From Enoplolaimus lenunculus (lineage: Eukaryota; Nematoda; Enoplea; Enoplida; Thoracostomopsidae), in assembly GCA_030248215.1 (NCBI GenBank), contig JASANG010000610.1, positions 1 through 64,000 of the forward strand: DNA of 64,000 bases. Reading direction: 5' to 3'. Position 1 is the stretch's first letter. Every line of letters begins with the position of its first letter. Made by a program: the position numbers and the translations under genes. Shown here one piece after another: positions 36,091-48,259 of this stretch. The notes beneath the pieces were generated by a model. It was given only the letters and a program-made list of their open reading frames with translations. It was not told the DNA's origin and ran no database searches.

Positions 36091-38079
36091 CAGTCGTGTC
36101 TGCTTCAGCTACTGTCGTTGCCGACGAAGCATCTGTAGCAGCACCGTTACCAGCTTGCATCTTCTCACAATCCAACAAATCTGGCAAATTTCGGTTGGCA
36201 TCCAGTTGCTGAAACGTGCAACACACTGGACACCGAGCCACATCTCCTACGCGAACGCTGTCAACATACGTCAACGAGTTATGATCATTTTGACCATTTT
36301 CATTGGCAGATTCCAACTTTTCAGTACGACTATCGTTCTGCTCATTTTGATGTCCCAGCCGAGACGCAACAGTAAAAATTCCAGCAACACCACCGGTGCT
36401 GTTGTTATTGCGACGATCAGCCTTTTTATGCGCCAAATCAAATTGTTTCCGGGCAGAAGTAGTATCAGAGACACACGCCGGCCCGATATCAGTCTCGATC
36501 AGCTTAGTACAAGTGTCACTCAACTCAATCTCGTCCAACTTCGTCGGTTTTGAACCACAGTCATCGTGAGTCGATAAATTTTCACTGGATACTTGGCCGT
36601 CTACATAGCAGCGACATCGATACGAGTTATCATCGCCATGGCAACGACCGTTCTGGGTCTTGTTGATGGTAACGCAACTGCTATCCGTCCCCGGGTTGTC
36701 ATGGTAACCACGCTCGGGAATGCCGCTAACGCCTCCGCAACATCTTCGGTCGCCTGACAACCAAGAGATCGTTTCGACCATAGGACTGCTAGGACGTCTC
36801 ACCGCTCGTTGCTTTCGTATTTCGGTTTGATCAGAAATTTTTCGCATAGTTGTTGTTGTTGTTGTTGTTGTTGTTGCTGTTGTTGTTGCAATTGACAACG
36901 CCATCTGAGATCTATCTTCAAACTCGCACAGAATATGCTCTGATGGGCGGTGGAAGTCGCAAGCTAAACCTGACTTAGTGGGTTCGCTTGAATTTTGTAC
37001 TCGAACAAAATCTGCCGGTGATGACCCATTTTGGATTGCTGGATTGAAATTGAAACGACGCTGCGTCTGCGCAACTGGAGATAGAGCTCCATTAGTGGTC
37101 TTTCTACCTGCGTTGGTCGTCGCTACAGGCCGGCTTCGGCCATGCGTTAAGCTCGTTACAAAGAGATCGTTTGAGTTTGCTGATGATCGTTTCCCGGCAC
37201 CTGATCCTGACAGCCAGCTACGAACACACTTCTCACCGGGGTCCAGCTGCGCAATAGGTTGCCAATCTGTGACTTCCATATCATCGATAGCTTGTCCTCG
37301 ATAGATTATTCCATCCTGGCACCGTTCATCATAATCACCATTTCGACTCATCCAAACTGGAATCTCAGGAATACTCGTCGACAAATTTCGGTTTAAATTT
37401 AAATTGCGCCGAAACTTAGATGAAAAGCGCTGTTGCTGTTGCTGTTTGCTGGCGCCAACAGTGTCGCAAGCTCTATATTGTGATGACGTGATGTCCGCTA
37501 CGACTGCCGTTGGCGATGGCATTGAAGAACAGCTGGTCACCACCGAAGACATCGACATAGGTGGCACCAACTCAACATTCGGTTGATACGCAGTATCAGC
37601 ATGCCTACCACCCGGATGTGACCGTCGTCGAGACGCTGATGCCGCAACTGCAGTAGTACTGCTTCCACATCCGGTTACAGCTACAAAGCCATCAGCGTCT
37701 ATTTTCGGACGGTGATTTGTGAACGCGTCGGCACCACCTCCAGGTTGCTGGCTTTTGGGGTTACGATCGGCAGAACACGGGCCATAATCGATGGGACTTG
37801 AAACTTTACGACGAGCCGCAACACCAACTGTATCTGCTGCGTAGAGTTCGGAACATCTGCATCGAGGAGCGCCGATTGCTGACAACGACACTGGCAGTAT
37901 TTCTTTCATACGGCGAGAGGAATATCGTGGTAATGGGTCAGCAACACTGCTGCATAATACTTCGTTACTTTTCTTTATACTGTTGTTGTTGTTGTTGTTG
38001 CTATTGTTGTCTTTGTTATTACTGTTACTGTAGTTGTTGCTATTGCTGATATTATTGTAGTTGCTATCAGATATTTTCG
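36091..38079 (-). CDS. unc-43: CaMKII giant linker exon B (1989 nt)
   Basis: An uninterrupted frame of 662 codons between a phase-1 acceptor (AATCCCAG) and a phase-1 donor (ACTG/GTAAGA), a multiple of three, so it fits between any two linker exons. The product is low in complexity: an asparagine/serine stretch at the start (SNSNNYSNSNN), a QQQQQR run, a threonine run, serine-rich blocks and several cysteine clusters (CRCSEL, CRCYVDGQ, CPVCC). No known domain recognised. The acceptor tract is mediocre. The frame also has an ATG at 38134, so it could instead be the first exon of a kinase-less isoform or a nested gene; without splicing it would end with TGA at 36044. The phase match at both ends and the position favour a linker exon. 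Plus-strand open frames across it are shadows. Confidence 0.6.
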
Positions 38080-38388
38080 CTGGGATTGTTTCATCAAGTT
38101 GCAATGGTGTTTTAATACAATTAAATCGAAGCATTACGGGCCTGCGTATAGTTACATTACTTTGTTTTCATTAACATCAAAACCTGTAGATAGATACGTA
38201 CCATAATAACCGGATCAACCGGATTGGCACTTAAAAATGCCAAAGCCGGGATATTTAAGCGCTTGTTTCAGCAATGGTTAAACATGATTGCGCTCATTTA
38301 TTAGTAGTTGCTGAAATATCTTACAATTTGGTTTCTGCAAGAGTTAGCTTTCGAAGAAAATTCAGCAGAAATGTTGCGATTGTGATCA

Positions 38389-39770
38389 TTGAGCGAAGCG
38401 CAACTCCGAGGCAAGGTCGGAGTTTCGCGAAGCTTTTATGTTTTGTACTCTGGGGTCGAAAGGTGAATGTCCGCCCATCCGTCCGAAAAGAATCTCAGGA
38501 ACTGCTGAACCGATTTTGATAAACTTTTTTCGTTTGAAAGTCAATTATCCTGGGGTGTTAACCTCGCATTGGAGTTTTAAAATTTTAAGCCGTTTATTAG
38601 CTACAGGCTAATTTGTATAATTAGTTAAGCCTAAATTAGGACTTTCTTCATTGAGCGAAGCGAAACGCAAAGTGTTTTATATTTTGTGCTCGGGGGTTGA
38701 AAGGTGGATGACCGTCTGTACGTCCGTCCGTTCGAACAGAATCTCAGGAACCGATGAACGGATGTTGATAAACCTTCTTCGTTTAAAAGATTTTTATCCT
38801 GGGGTGTTAACCTCGCCGTGGGTTTTAAAACTTTAAGCCGTTTATTAGCTACAGGCTAATTTGCATAATTGGTTAAGCTTAAATTAGGTTTTTTTACTGT
38901 ATATCACTAATTATTACTTACAAGCAATCTAATTGTAGCTCTCTGGGTAGGAGAAATCAGGATAAAATGTTTATAAACCTTCAAAACCGATAATTGAATA
39001 GTTTGATAATAGCTAATTTGCATATTAGCTTAATTAATTAAACCAAAATTAGAACTTTTCGAATTATTTCACTGATTATTAGGGTTACAAGCAATGAAAT
39101 TCAGTACTAAATAGTTTTCGGGTGCGAGAAATCTGAATAAATTGTTTACAAATCCCCAAAACCGATATTGAATAGTAAGCAAATGTTTAATTTACATACT
39201 AGCTTAATTAGTTAAGCGTAAATTAGAACTTTTTAAATTATTTCACAATTATGACCGAGCTTCGCTCAATACATGTAGTTCTACTACGACTGATTTCACT
39301 AATTATTACAGTTACAAGCAATCTAATTTCAGCACTAGATGGTTCTTGGATGCGAAAAATCGGAATAAATTGTTTACAAAACTCCAAAACCGGTATTTGT
39401 GTAGTAGCTAATAGAAATTTGCATATTAGCATAATTTATAAATAAGTCCAATTCCAATACTTCACTAATTATTATGGTTAAAAGCAATCTAGTTTCAGCA
39501 TTAAAGGGTTTTTGGGTGCGAAGAATCTGAATAAATTGTCTACAAACCTTCAGAGAAGAAAATTGAATAGTTAGGTAATTGATAATTTGCATATTAGCTT
39601 AATTGACAAGACAAAATTAGGACTTTTTAAAGTATTTCAATAATTATTAGGGTTACTGAAGGTTTTTGGGTGCAAGGAATAGGAATAAATTGTTTACAAA
39701 TGTCTAAAACTAATAATAAGTCTAAATTAGGACTGTTTATAATGTTTCGCTAATTCTAATTCGTAAATAA
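38389..39770. repeat. AGCGAAGC-headed modular repeat, copy 1
   Basis: Two head modules (38389 and 38649), each with ATTGAGCGAAGCG, a CGAAAGGTG...TCCGTCCG stretch, CAGGAAC and GAACCGATTTTGATAAAC-like text and ATTAGCTACAGGCTAATTTG, are followed by about five tail units of 107-229 bp, each starting AAATTAGGACTTTTTA and holding TTTTTGGGTGCGA, TGTTTACAAAC and CATATTAGCTTAATT. A reversed head fragment lies at 39252-39275. No coding content. Related copies: 43500-43945 (reverse, old) and 54960-56110. Confidence 0.75.
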
Positions 39771-41545
39771 TGGTACACAACACACCTGTAGTACGGGATT
39801 CATCAATAAAGTAATTGTTCACAATTACACCACGACAAAGGACAATTTATGTCATACGTATTTTACGCCGACTCCACGCATAAATCTTACCGCACTACAA
39901 TGACAAATGGTATTGTCTTGGAAATAACCGAAAAAATACATAAATACAAAAATACGCAAAAAAACAACGCGCACACATAACCAAGGAACCATAGAACGTA
40001 ACACAAAAACATAAAAACTCAACCCGAATCCTATACCTTCAAGATTATATAGGTATAAACACCACGGCTATATTTACAATGGGGACAAAGGGAACACATC
40101 CCTTTTCGAAATTTTTTTACAGAAGATTAACAGGCACTTTTGCAGACATTGAAATAATCCAATCGATTCTAGAGTAGGGTTCAAAAAATGAGACAACACC
40201 TTCCGTGAAATACATCCTGGCTACGCCCCTGATATATACATACACATACATACATACAAAGTTATCCGTTACTATATATTGCACATGTCATACAATCAAA
40301 GAAGCTTCGTCAGCTGCGCAAAATCATCGCTGAGCTGAACCCTTTACTGTTGCCATAATACGTCAAACTCAAAATGTCTTACACTTCTCCCCTCCCTAGT
40401 GGTTCTGTCTCCGTTTTCAAAACTTTTTAACCATCTTTTATTACTTCCCATACCCCTCCCCCCCTGATAATTACACCATAGCAGTTTAAAAAACATTTCA
40501 AATTAATTTTTGGCTCAACTCGCTACAACAACAGCAAGATAACCTGATGATGACATACATACGTATACAAGCCACTGAAATAGAAGAACCCAACATCATT
40601 GGTAAAACAATAAAAATATATACTAAATCTACAGCGCTTGGCACACAGATGTTGTGAACACTGCGCCAACAATAATTTGGCAACAGCAAAAAAAAACCAA
40701 CCCAAACATTGCGGACAAAATACATTTAAATATACGTGCGGCGATTTGTGTTTTGCTCTAAAACAAGAAGCCCAAAGAAAATGCTGACGAAGCCATTGAA
40801 AGGTAGAGCTATAAACGAACGAACCCACAAAGTCCGATCCTCAGACTTAAAAATACAACAAACGCAAAGAAAGTAGGTACAGCCAAATCCTTCCGCTTTA
40901 AAAATAGCCCACGTTTCAACTGAGTGAACCATTATTTAAAAATCGGCTGTTCGGCAAAAATACCTTGGGATATGAACATAATATTGCCTATGCACAAAAC
41001 TGTGTAGCCCCAACTTAATGATGTCCTCAAAAACGACACCACGCATACCGATAAAACTTTTGCACAAGGAAACAGCTCGAAGTTTGTGCAACAAATTATG
41101 TTAAAATCCAAAATATTTACATATCAAAATAAAAATCGTTTACACGCGCGCGTCAGCTGCATATAAATTTGAGTAGAATTACACTACTTCATATTATAAG
41201 AACTTTAATTACGTAAAAAAAGTTTCAAATTTCGATACGGAATGATCAAGTTAATGAAGAACTCTGAGAACTCCCAAATATGCAAAAATATTGAACATGC
41301 GCGACCATTTTGAGGCAAACACCGGTAGCCAGTATTTCATTATGAGAGGGCTAATAATCGCATAAAATAAGTGTTTACAAGCGAGCGGAGTGAGCAAGAA
41401 AATTTTTAATAACATTTCGTATTCAATCGATCTTGTACCTATACGCCATTGAAAAAAGACGCTAAAAACAATTACGTAAACGCTGAGCAGCATTAGAGAA
41501 ATATAGTGATGTGAACCCAGCATTAGAGAAATAGTGATGTGAACC

Positions 41546-41952
41546 CGGACCACATAACGGTGGACCGGACTGCTTTGTTTATGTACCGACCTGGTCCGGT
41601 AGAGCAGAACACAACGGTCTCAATAATAACGCAATTATTGAACGTTTAAAACTTGTATTTTTGAACAGTTACATTAAGTCGTTGTACTGTAGGAATTGGC
41701 TCCAGGTTTCAAAGAAAACATAAAGTGTTTTCATTTCAGCTATTTTTCGTGTACAAAATTTGCCCTTCAAACCATGGAAACTAAACTTTTAAACAACATT
41801 TATCAGCCATCGTTTGATACTCGGGTGCGGGCGTGAACGGACCGGACCGACACTTGAATCAGTTTATATCGAAGCCGACCGGGTCGCAGGCAGCATTTGA
41901 GTGGACCGGAACTTTGATATTCCGAACCGGTCTGGGTCCAGTGTACATCACA
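41546..41952. mobile_element. GGTCCGG-rich MITE-like element
   Basis: Left end GTGATGTGAACCCGGACCA near 41533 and right end TGGGTCCAGTGTACATCAC are imperfect inverted copies; GGACCGGACTG and CGGACCGGACCGACAC lie within. Left flank has two near copies of CAGCATTAGAGAAATA(TA)GTGATGTGAACCC. No clear target duplication. Confidence 0.45.
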
Positions 41953-42059
41953 AATTAATAGATAATGACAAATAAATGCCGAAAAAGCCAGAAAAACATT
42001 GCAAAATCACACCAAAACAGCGCAATCAAAACAATAATTAGCGTAAATAAATTACTTAC

Positions 42060-42134
42060 TATCGTCTGATGCGCTAGAGTCCACTGAGTTTGCGGTGCTG
42101 CAATTTTGCGCAGTATTCGATCTGCTCACGATTT
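42060..42134 (-). CDS. unc-43: CaMKII small linker exon (75 nt)
   Basis: Acceptor TTCCAG and donor GTAAGT, both phase 1, 75 nt. Encodes KIVSRSNTAQNCSTANSVDS, then SASDD. Serine-rich linker of the type used in animal CaMKII isoforms. The alternative acceptor GAGCAG would shift the frame and is unlikely. Confidence 0.75.
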
Positions 42135-42904
42135 CTGGAACAAGTTACAAAGCGAAGCATTAGTATGGAAACAAATAAAACAAGTAAACAAAGCTTATAA
42201 ATATAATAAAGCCAGGGACCAGGTGTGTGTATATGTTATGAAAAGCGCGTATATAAGCGAAACACAAACCAGAGCTTTTTTAACTTTAAAGTTTCAAACA
42301 AGAGTCCAAGCAGAACCGCATATATATTAAAGATAATCGTTGAACTGTATGAAGCAATGGATGTATCTTGAACTGTATGAAGCGCACGATGTATACACAT
42401 ATGGCAGCAAGTACGTTTTACGTAATATACCTACAGCAGGACGCAACCAGAGATGCACAAAAAACCGGAGCTGAAGGTAGATAAATTTAGCAGGAGTTGG
42501 AGGTAAAATAAAATTAGATACTAAATAATGAGAAGTTTGCAAAATTTTAACAATCTTCCGTATTCTGAGAAATTTCGACAAAGTTTCAGAATTGCAGTAA
42601 AGTACAAACGAACTCAATGCATAGCACTGTTTACCAGTCGCAGTGGATCTATACGGTTTAAGCAAAAAGTCTGACCCACTTGTTGGCAACATGCTCAAAT
42701 GCAACAAAATTGGAATAGCTAATATGCGAATTAGCGAGTATCCTACTAATGTGCAAATGAAAGTTTTGAGCGGCATCGTGAAGTGTTTCATATCCAAAAA
42801 CTACAAGGATATACTGTTATATACCTATTAATATATACGTATAAAAATATTACGCAATGAAACCCAATCATTGGCATAATATACTAGTTTACCGTGCAGC
42901 TAAC

Positions 42905-43379
42905 CAGGGTGCGACCGGATCGCGAAAAACCGCATACAGGGAACCGGATCCGGATAGGGATTTTTTACCGGAACCGGATGTTAACCGGATAGTGTGTTTT
43001 TTAAATCATCAAATTTTAGCACGTTTTATCTTTAGTAAACGGGATATTGCGTTTATATAAACAAACTCACCGAAATATCACAACAAAATACTGTATATCT
43101 TACTACAAATTCCTACCCTAATGGTCACGTTACTAACCGATCCATGTTTGGACAATCAAAGTATGCTCGAATACCTTATCGGTTCTGTTGGACTACCGTA
43201 TACTTCTTACATGTAATGGGTCTGAAAACATAACATCTCACAACATAATTTGGAACAATTTGAGATTTACGAAATCATCACCGAAATCCGGTATCCGGCA
43301 AGTTTATACCAGATACCGGAACCGGAAGCGGGTTTTTCGTCGGATAGTAAACCGGAGCCGGATATCCGGTCGCACCCTG
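42905..43379. mobile_element. hAT-like MITE, CAGGGTGCGACCGG family, intact ends
   Basis: Ends CAGGGTGCGACCGGATCGC and GATATCCGGTCGCACCCTG. The 8-bp duplication CAGCTAAC is exact (42897-42904 and 43380-43387). 475 bp, with CCGGAACCGGAT motifs near both ends. The copy cut by the right edge at 63940 begins with the same 20 bases apart from small changes. Confidence 0.92.
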
Positions 43380-43499
43380 CAGCTAACTCATTTTTATGTG
43401 TTTCTATTTCTAAATGCTATATTTAAATTCCTAATTCCCGACTACACTATTAAGCCAATAGAGCACAAACGCATATATTCCCGAAAGCAAGTGCTGTAG

Positions 43500-43945
43500 T
43501 TGAAATTGCTAATATGCTAATTAGTAGATATCTATTCATTTATCTGTTTTGGGAATTTGCAAACGTTGTATTTACACTCCATGCAATCAAAACTCTTTAG
43601 TCCAGAAATCAATGGCTGGTAACCATATAATAACCAGCAAAACACTGTAAAAAGTCCTAATTCAGGATTAAGTTTTTAAACAAATATGCCAATTAGTTAG
43701 CAGATAGCTATTCAATTCTCTGTTTTAGAGACATATAAACGTTTAATACATATTTCTCGCGCCCAAAAACCATTTAGTACTCAAATCAAGCAGCTTATAA
43801 CCCTAATAATTAGTGAAATAATGTAAAGTCTTAATTTAGGCTTGCTTAACCAATCACGCAAATTAGCCTGCAGCTAGTAAACGGTATAAAATTTTAAAAC
43901 CCAAATGCAAAGTTAACAACCCCAGCGTAATAAGTTTTAAACCTA
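43500..43945. repeat. AGCGAAGC-type modular repeat, copy 2 (reverse, tail units)
   Basis: Read on the minus strand it shows TTTTAAAATTTTATACCGTT, AGCTGCAGGCTAATTTG, CTAAATTAAGACTTTACA, GTTTTTGGGCGCGAGAAAT in the same order as the copies at 38389 and 54960. The head is missing and it is clearly more diverged. Confidence 0.65.
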
Positions 43946-44374
43946 ACTGGTATAATGGAGACTGCGTCAATAGCCGCGAGATGCCGAGAAAATGGGCGAC
44001 GATTTTGCAGCCTTTGCCTTTTGAAATTGGCTTACTTCATATCTTACGACGTAATGTTCTTAGACCTGTTACATACGTAAACTAGTAAACGCTAAAACTA
44101 AATCTCTCCCTGTATGTGCTCTGTAAAACAGCAATGCGACAATAACAGCTTTAGATGCACTAATTCATTTCAAATCTGGGCAAGTAAACACTATTAAATG
44201 TGCTTTGTACTCACCAGTACGTTTAAACAATAAACTGTTAACATATAAACTTATATATGTTACATACATTATATACGCATAAATTTTAGCAATACCCCAT
44301 ACAGTCACCGTAATGCAGTGCGCGCTTCTGACCCATGTTAGACTCCATATAGCACAAGCGCACCCACTTCTTAC

Positions 44375-45439
44375 GTCCAGAACCATGCGGTACTGCACTC
44401 TTGACATCGCACATAGCTCTTCCCAGCGTTTGAGCACCATCCCAACGGTTCACATTTCCACCAGTTGCTGATACTGATTTCACCTCCGATGTCGTTTCTA
44501 CTTCCGCCTGCGCAACGTTTTTTACATCCACTCCTACAGATCTCGCTGGAGCTCCTTTCAATCCAACGCTGGCGCTAAATGATCCACTGGTAACAACTTC
44601 AGACGTCGGCCAAAGTGCTTTTCGGCATCCGACCAGACGCCCACACGTTACGGACCCGTTCAGCACATTCGACTCGCTACCACTACCTACTGGTCTATCC
44701 CCATATACCGTTGCTGCCCTCCCAGTTGCCAACCTGTCTTCTCCAAGCCGTGTCCCTGCCGTACCGCTTGCATGTACAACTGCTGCATTAGACTGGGTAC
44801 GTTGCAGCGTATGCGAAAGTTTGTTCGGTGCCGATAACGGCAAAATAAGCCCAATATCAGGCGACAATCGAGGTTCGCTGAACGGCGTAACCCCCGCTGA
44901 ATTACTGAAATTACTGCTGGGATTAATACTACTTTTATTGACTAAATTATTAATATTATTACTGCAATAATTGCTATTACAATTATTATTATTGTTCCTG
45001 CTACTAACATTGGCATTACTTTGATTGTTGTTATTATATTGATTACAATACACTGCCGTAGTAGTTGGCACACACGAGTTTAACGTTGTACACTGCGGAT
45101 TTTCTGGTCTTATGCACATGCCAGACGATTGAGCAGTTACATTGGAGACCCGCTCATTATCTGAAAAATGCCCTATATTGCTAGCTACGCCATCAGTTTT
45201 CCTGCCGTTTTCACAGTGCTGTTCTCGCAATTTTAGTTGTAATTGTTCATTTACTTGTTTTTGTTCTTGTTTTTCTTGTTTTTCTTGTTGTTGTTGTTGT
45301 TGATGATGATGATGATGATGTTGTTGTTGTTGTTCTTGTGGTGGTGGTGGCTGTGGCTGTTGTTGATGATGATATTGTTCTTGCGATTTCTGCAGGTCAT
45401 CCAGCTGCTGATTGCGAATTGCTGCAGATTTTACTGCTT
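44375..45439 (-). CDS. unc-43: CaMKII giant linker exon A (1065 nt)
   Basis: Acceptor CTCATCATTGTAG after a pyrimidine-rich stretch, donor GGAC/GTAAGA, both phase 1; 354 whole codons, a multiple of three. From the preceding exon it continues ATRSNLS-K-AVKSAAIRNQQL. It encodes a Q/H/P-rich start (QPPPPQEQQQQ, then six H), a charged Q/E/K coil-like segment (QEKQEKQEQKQVNEQLQLK), an N-rich middle and a serine/valine-rich end. The frame upstream of the acceptor translates to a hydrophobic signal-like stretch, but it has no ATG (the first in-frame methionine is over 100 codons in), so the stretch is a tract artefact. Unspliced, the frame would end at 44286. A linker of this size would be far longer than the vertebrate ones. 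Plus-strand frames over it are shadows. Confidence 0.72.
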
Positions 45440-48213
45440 CTACAATGATGAGTAGGATTGCGTATACGAACGTTACACATATTACCCAAGCTTGTTGCAA
45501 ATAGCGTTAGCAACGGTTCACAAAGTGTCAACACATGAAAAATTAACTATTACCCTACGCCGTATGTGTCTTTGTTAAGACAATGTTTCAAACCAAAAGT
45601 GTCGATGATGATCATTTTTGACTAGAGTATGCAACAAACCGATAATTGCGCAGCATTAAACCACAGCGCGTTGAGAGTTTTCGTTGGACGCTGCTATTCT
45701 ATTTCTGAATCAGGATGTAATCATTGAAACACGTTAGTGTTTACAATATATGTTTCAAGCATCGAGAATGCGCGCTTTTTGAAAGTTTTGCAGAATGTTC
45801 TCTGCAGGAAAGCACAGCTGGAATAAGGTAACTTGCGTATAGAATATCCTAATTAGCCGCTTCGACACCATACACAAATTGGATAGCTAAACGTGTCATT
45901 TAAGTTGTTATTAAAAGTTTGATTTTTGTAATTTTTCGAAAAAATTGTATTACAAATATGTAATTACCATAGCTAGTCGATATTATTGTGTGATGCTAAT
46001 GACACCGTGCAATAGATAGATTACGTGTCCTTGCGATGTTTGTTCTACTGAAATTTCTAACTAAGACAGTAATATTTTGTAATAACCTTCCATGCATTAC
46101 AGCTTAGAACAGACTGCTTTTTGGTGGTGGATTGCAATTTAGCAAGTGTATGCTTTAGACTTATACTTTGTTTAGGCTTAGGCGTACGCTTAGTACGCTT
46201 AGCATAAACCCTCACCGTATCCCATGTAAAAGAAAGAAACTAGGTAAAAGTGCCCCTAGAAGAGACAGATTGTGATATGTTTCGCTTGAAGATGTAAAAT
46301 AGTTTAAACAACGGTTAGTTAGACCATAGATCAGTAGGTAATGCTTATCATATTAGCTCCATAACTTCTATGAAAATAGTTGTCATCTATATCTTTGACG
46401 GCTGTCTTTCAGTGGTAACACGATTGCGGTCAGTGAAACAAGAAACATATGGGCCCAACGAACTTTCATCTATTAAGCTATAAATCGACACTGGGTTTTC
46501 AAGGCATTCCAAAGTACAACTCTCAACATGCCTTTCGTATAACAATCAGTTGCTTTTTAAAGTTATCTCAATTGAGCGCCAGCAGAACATGTTCTTTGAA
46601 ATATTTAGCAACGTTTGAATGGTATTTTCTAGATGAATAGCTTAAATATGTCACGGCACGGAACACAATTTGGAAAAGTTTCTCGACTTCACATCATCAA
46701 ATTGTCATGGTAAAGATTGGTAAAATACTCGAGCACGTATGCGTGACATTTTTTTGTTCCATAATCAATAGACGCAATTTATAAACTTGCAATATTGAAA
46801 TATTTACTAATCAAGTTTTAGAAACATAAATATTTTAAAACTCAAAAAATATCCTCTTCCAATGAAGAATGCTAGATTAGATCACTTATAAACTGAACAT
46901 TGTAAAACCCAACAAACGCTAAAATTAAGCTGATAGGTGATGTCCGCTGGGCCCATATGTTTCTTGTTTCACTGACCACAAGCGTGTTTACACTGAAAGA
47001 CAGCCGTCAAAGATATAGATGACAACTATTTTCATAGAAGGTATGGAGCTAATATGATAAGCATTACCTACTGATCTATGGTCTAACTAACCCTTGTTTA
47101 AACTATTTTACATGCTTCAAGCGAAACATATCACAATCTGTCCCTTCTAGGGGCACTTTTACCTAGTATAAACCTGTTTTATGCACACAATATACAGCTC
47201 ATATTCTCGAAACTAAAACTAATGACAAGTGATCAAGAATTTAGCAGACAAAATATTTTGAAGTGGTGCCTATTACGAGCTCTTACATATAGATCAAACA
47301 TTGGTGATCCAAAACATAACGCACGCTAAGCGTAAGCGTACGTTTACATTCTCGTACAGAATGCATCAAATTGCATACTCATTAGTCTGGTCTCAAGAAT
47401 GATCATCCCATCCACCTTGGCCAAACTGGTATTTGGCATGCTAATTTCAATTATTTCTCGTTTGATACAACCTTACTTTGAAACCTTTTGCACAATATCT
47501 GGAACCACAAGTTCATATTTTCAAATACATAAAATCAAGCACAACGCCATACGTTATGAAACGGGTCAACAAAACCGCACAAGCGTATAAGAAGAATGCA
47601 AATTTAAAGCGAAAAAAAACGGTACAAAAACTGTTAAAATTGGTAGCATCGAGAAGTTAGAAGGCTAAACACCATGAAAGAACGACATTATCATAAAATA
47701 TATGCTCATGTAAATGTAGAGCGACAATTGTACTATTATTTCTAACCAGCAATCATGCTACCTAACGGTGGTCACAACATGTAGTAAATACACTACCAAA
47801 TAAATGCATTAATCCCATTCCTTTTTTTATACTCAACCAGATTTGTAGGCGAAAATATTACGTTCCACTTATGGACCGTTCAAATTCTCCCAAAACATGG
47901 ATCTGTCGTTAACTGTCGGACTGTCAACCAAAAACATTTATTCTAAACAACTTTTCATTTTGAGCAAAATCATACATTAGACTCAGTGAACCATAATTAT
48001 TATAAAACTTATATACCAAGAAGATCAACACCCTTTTGAATACAGAAAAAACACAATCAAGCGCGAAATTATATGACTGTCTAACGCCTCAGCTCTACCT
48101 GGATACAAAGCCATGTACATAAAATGCATACAAACATACATACAGCATAATCGAATTATATTTAAATAAAAATACACGGAGATTGAAAATCCATTCAGAC
48201 AGTACAAACTTAC
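45440..48213 (-). other. CaMKII intron with large inverted repeat
   Basis: Holds the 46243-47163 inverted repeat and a TTAGGC-like patch near 46160-46210. Otherwise AT-rich without structure I can name. Confidence 0.7.
46243..47163. mobile_element. Inverted-repeat element with arms of about 225 bp, TA flanks
   Basis: 46243-46465 and the reverse complement of 46940-47163 match nearly base for base: GGTAAAAGTGCCCCTAGAAG at one end, GGGGCACTTTTACC at the other, and GAAACAAGAAACATATGGGC at the inner border. TA lies on both sides (46241-46242, 47164-47165), as for Tc1/mariner-type insertions. The 475-bp centre has no transposase. By eye the arms differ at only a few positions, so the element is young. 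In the CaMKII pre-mRNA it would fold into a long double-stranded hairpin. Confidence 0.88.
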
Positions 48214-48259
48214 TCGACAAATTCGATCGGGTAGCAATCATAGTTGTCAATATTGCACC
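48214..48259 (-). CDS. unc-43: CaMKII exon: end of CaM-binding segment (GAILTTMIATR)
   Basis: Acceptor TGTTTCAG in phase 0, donor GTAAGT in phase 1, 46 nt, one codon more than the 43 nt I expect. Encodes GAILTTMIATRSNLS. It completes the calmodulin-binding region and starts the linker; M-I-A-T-R matches nematode CaMKII. Its phase-1 end sets the phase of all the linker exons. Confidence 0.96.

Larger units (their letters stand above)
38080..42059 (-). other. CaMKII intron dominated by a modular repeat
   Basis: Apart from the AGCGAAGC-headed repeat (38389-39770), there is a transposon-like patch near 40080-40230 ending CCTGGCTACGCCCCT, and a pair of GTGATGTGAACCC-ended copies near 41490-41545, the start of a GGTCCGG-rich element running to about 41952. 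No gene seen. Confidence 0.6.
42135..44374 (-). other. CaMKII intron filled with repeats
   Basis: Contains a GGAGCTGAAGG element fragment near 42427-42510, the MITE at 42905-43379 and a reversed old copy of the AGCGAAGC-type repeat at 43500-43945. A minus-strand frame of 156 codons at 42327-42797 lies over repeat sequence and is not protein-like. Confidence 0.65.

Noticed and set aside
42327-42797. Minus-strand open frame of 156 codons
   Set aside because: Runs across repeat fragments, hydrophobic by composition and without family resemblance.
45440-45500. Hydrophobic signal-like start in front of giant exon A
   Set aside because: It has no ATG in frame, and its bases form the pyrimidine tract before the acceptor at 45440-45441.
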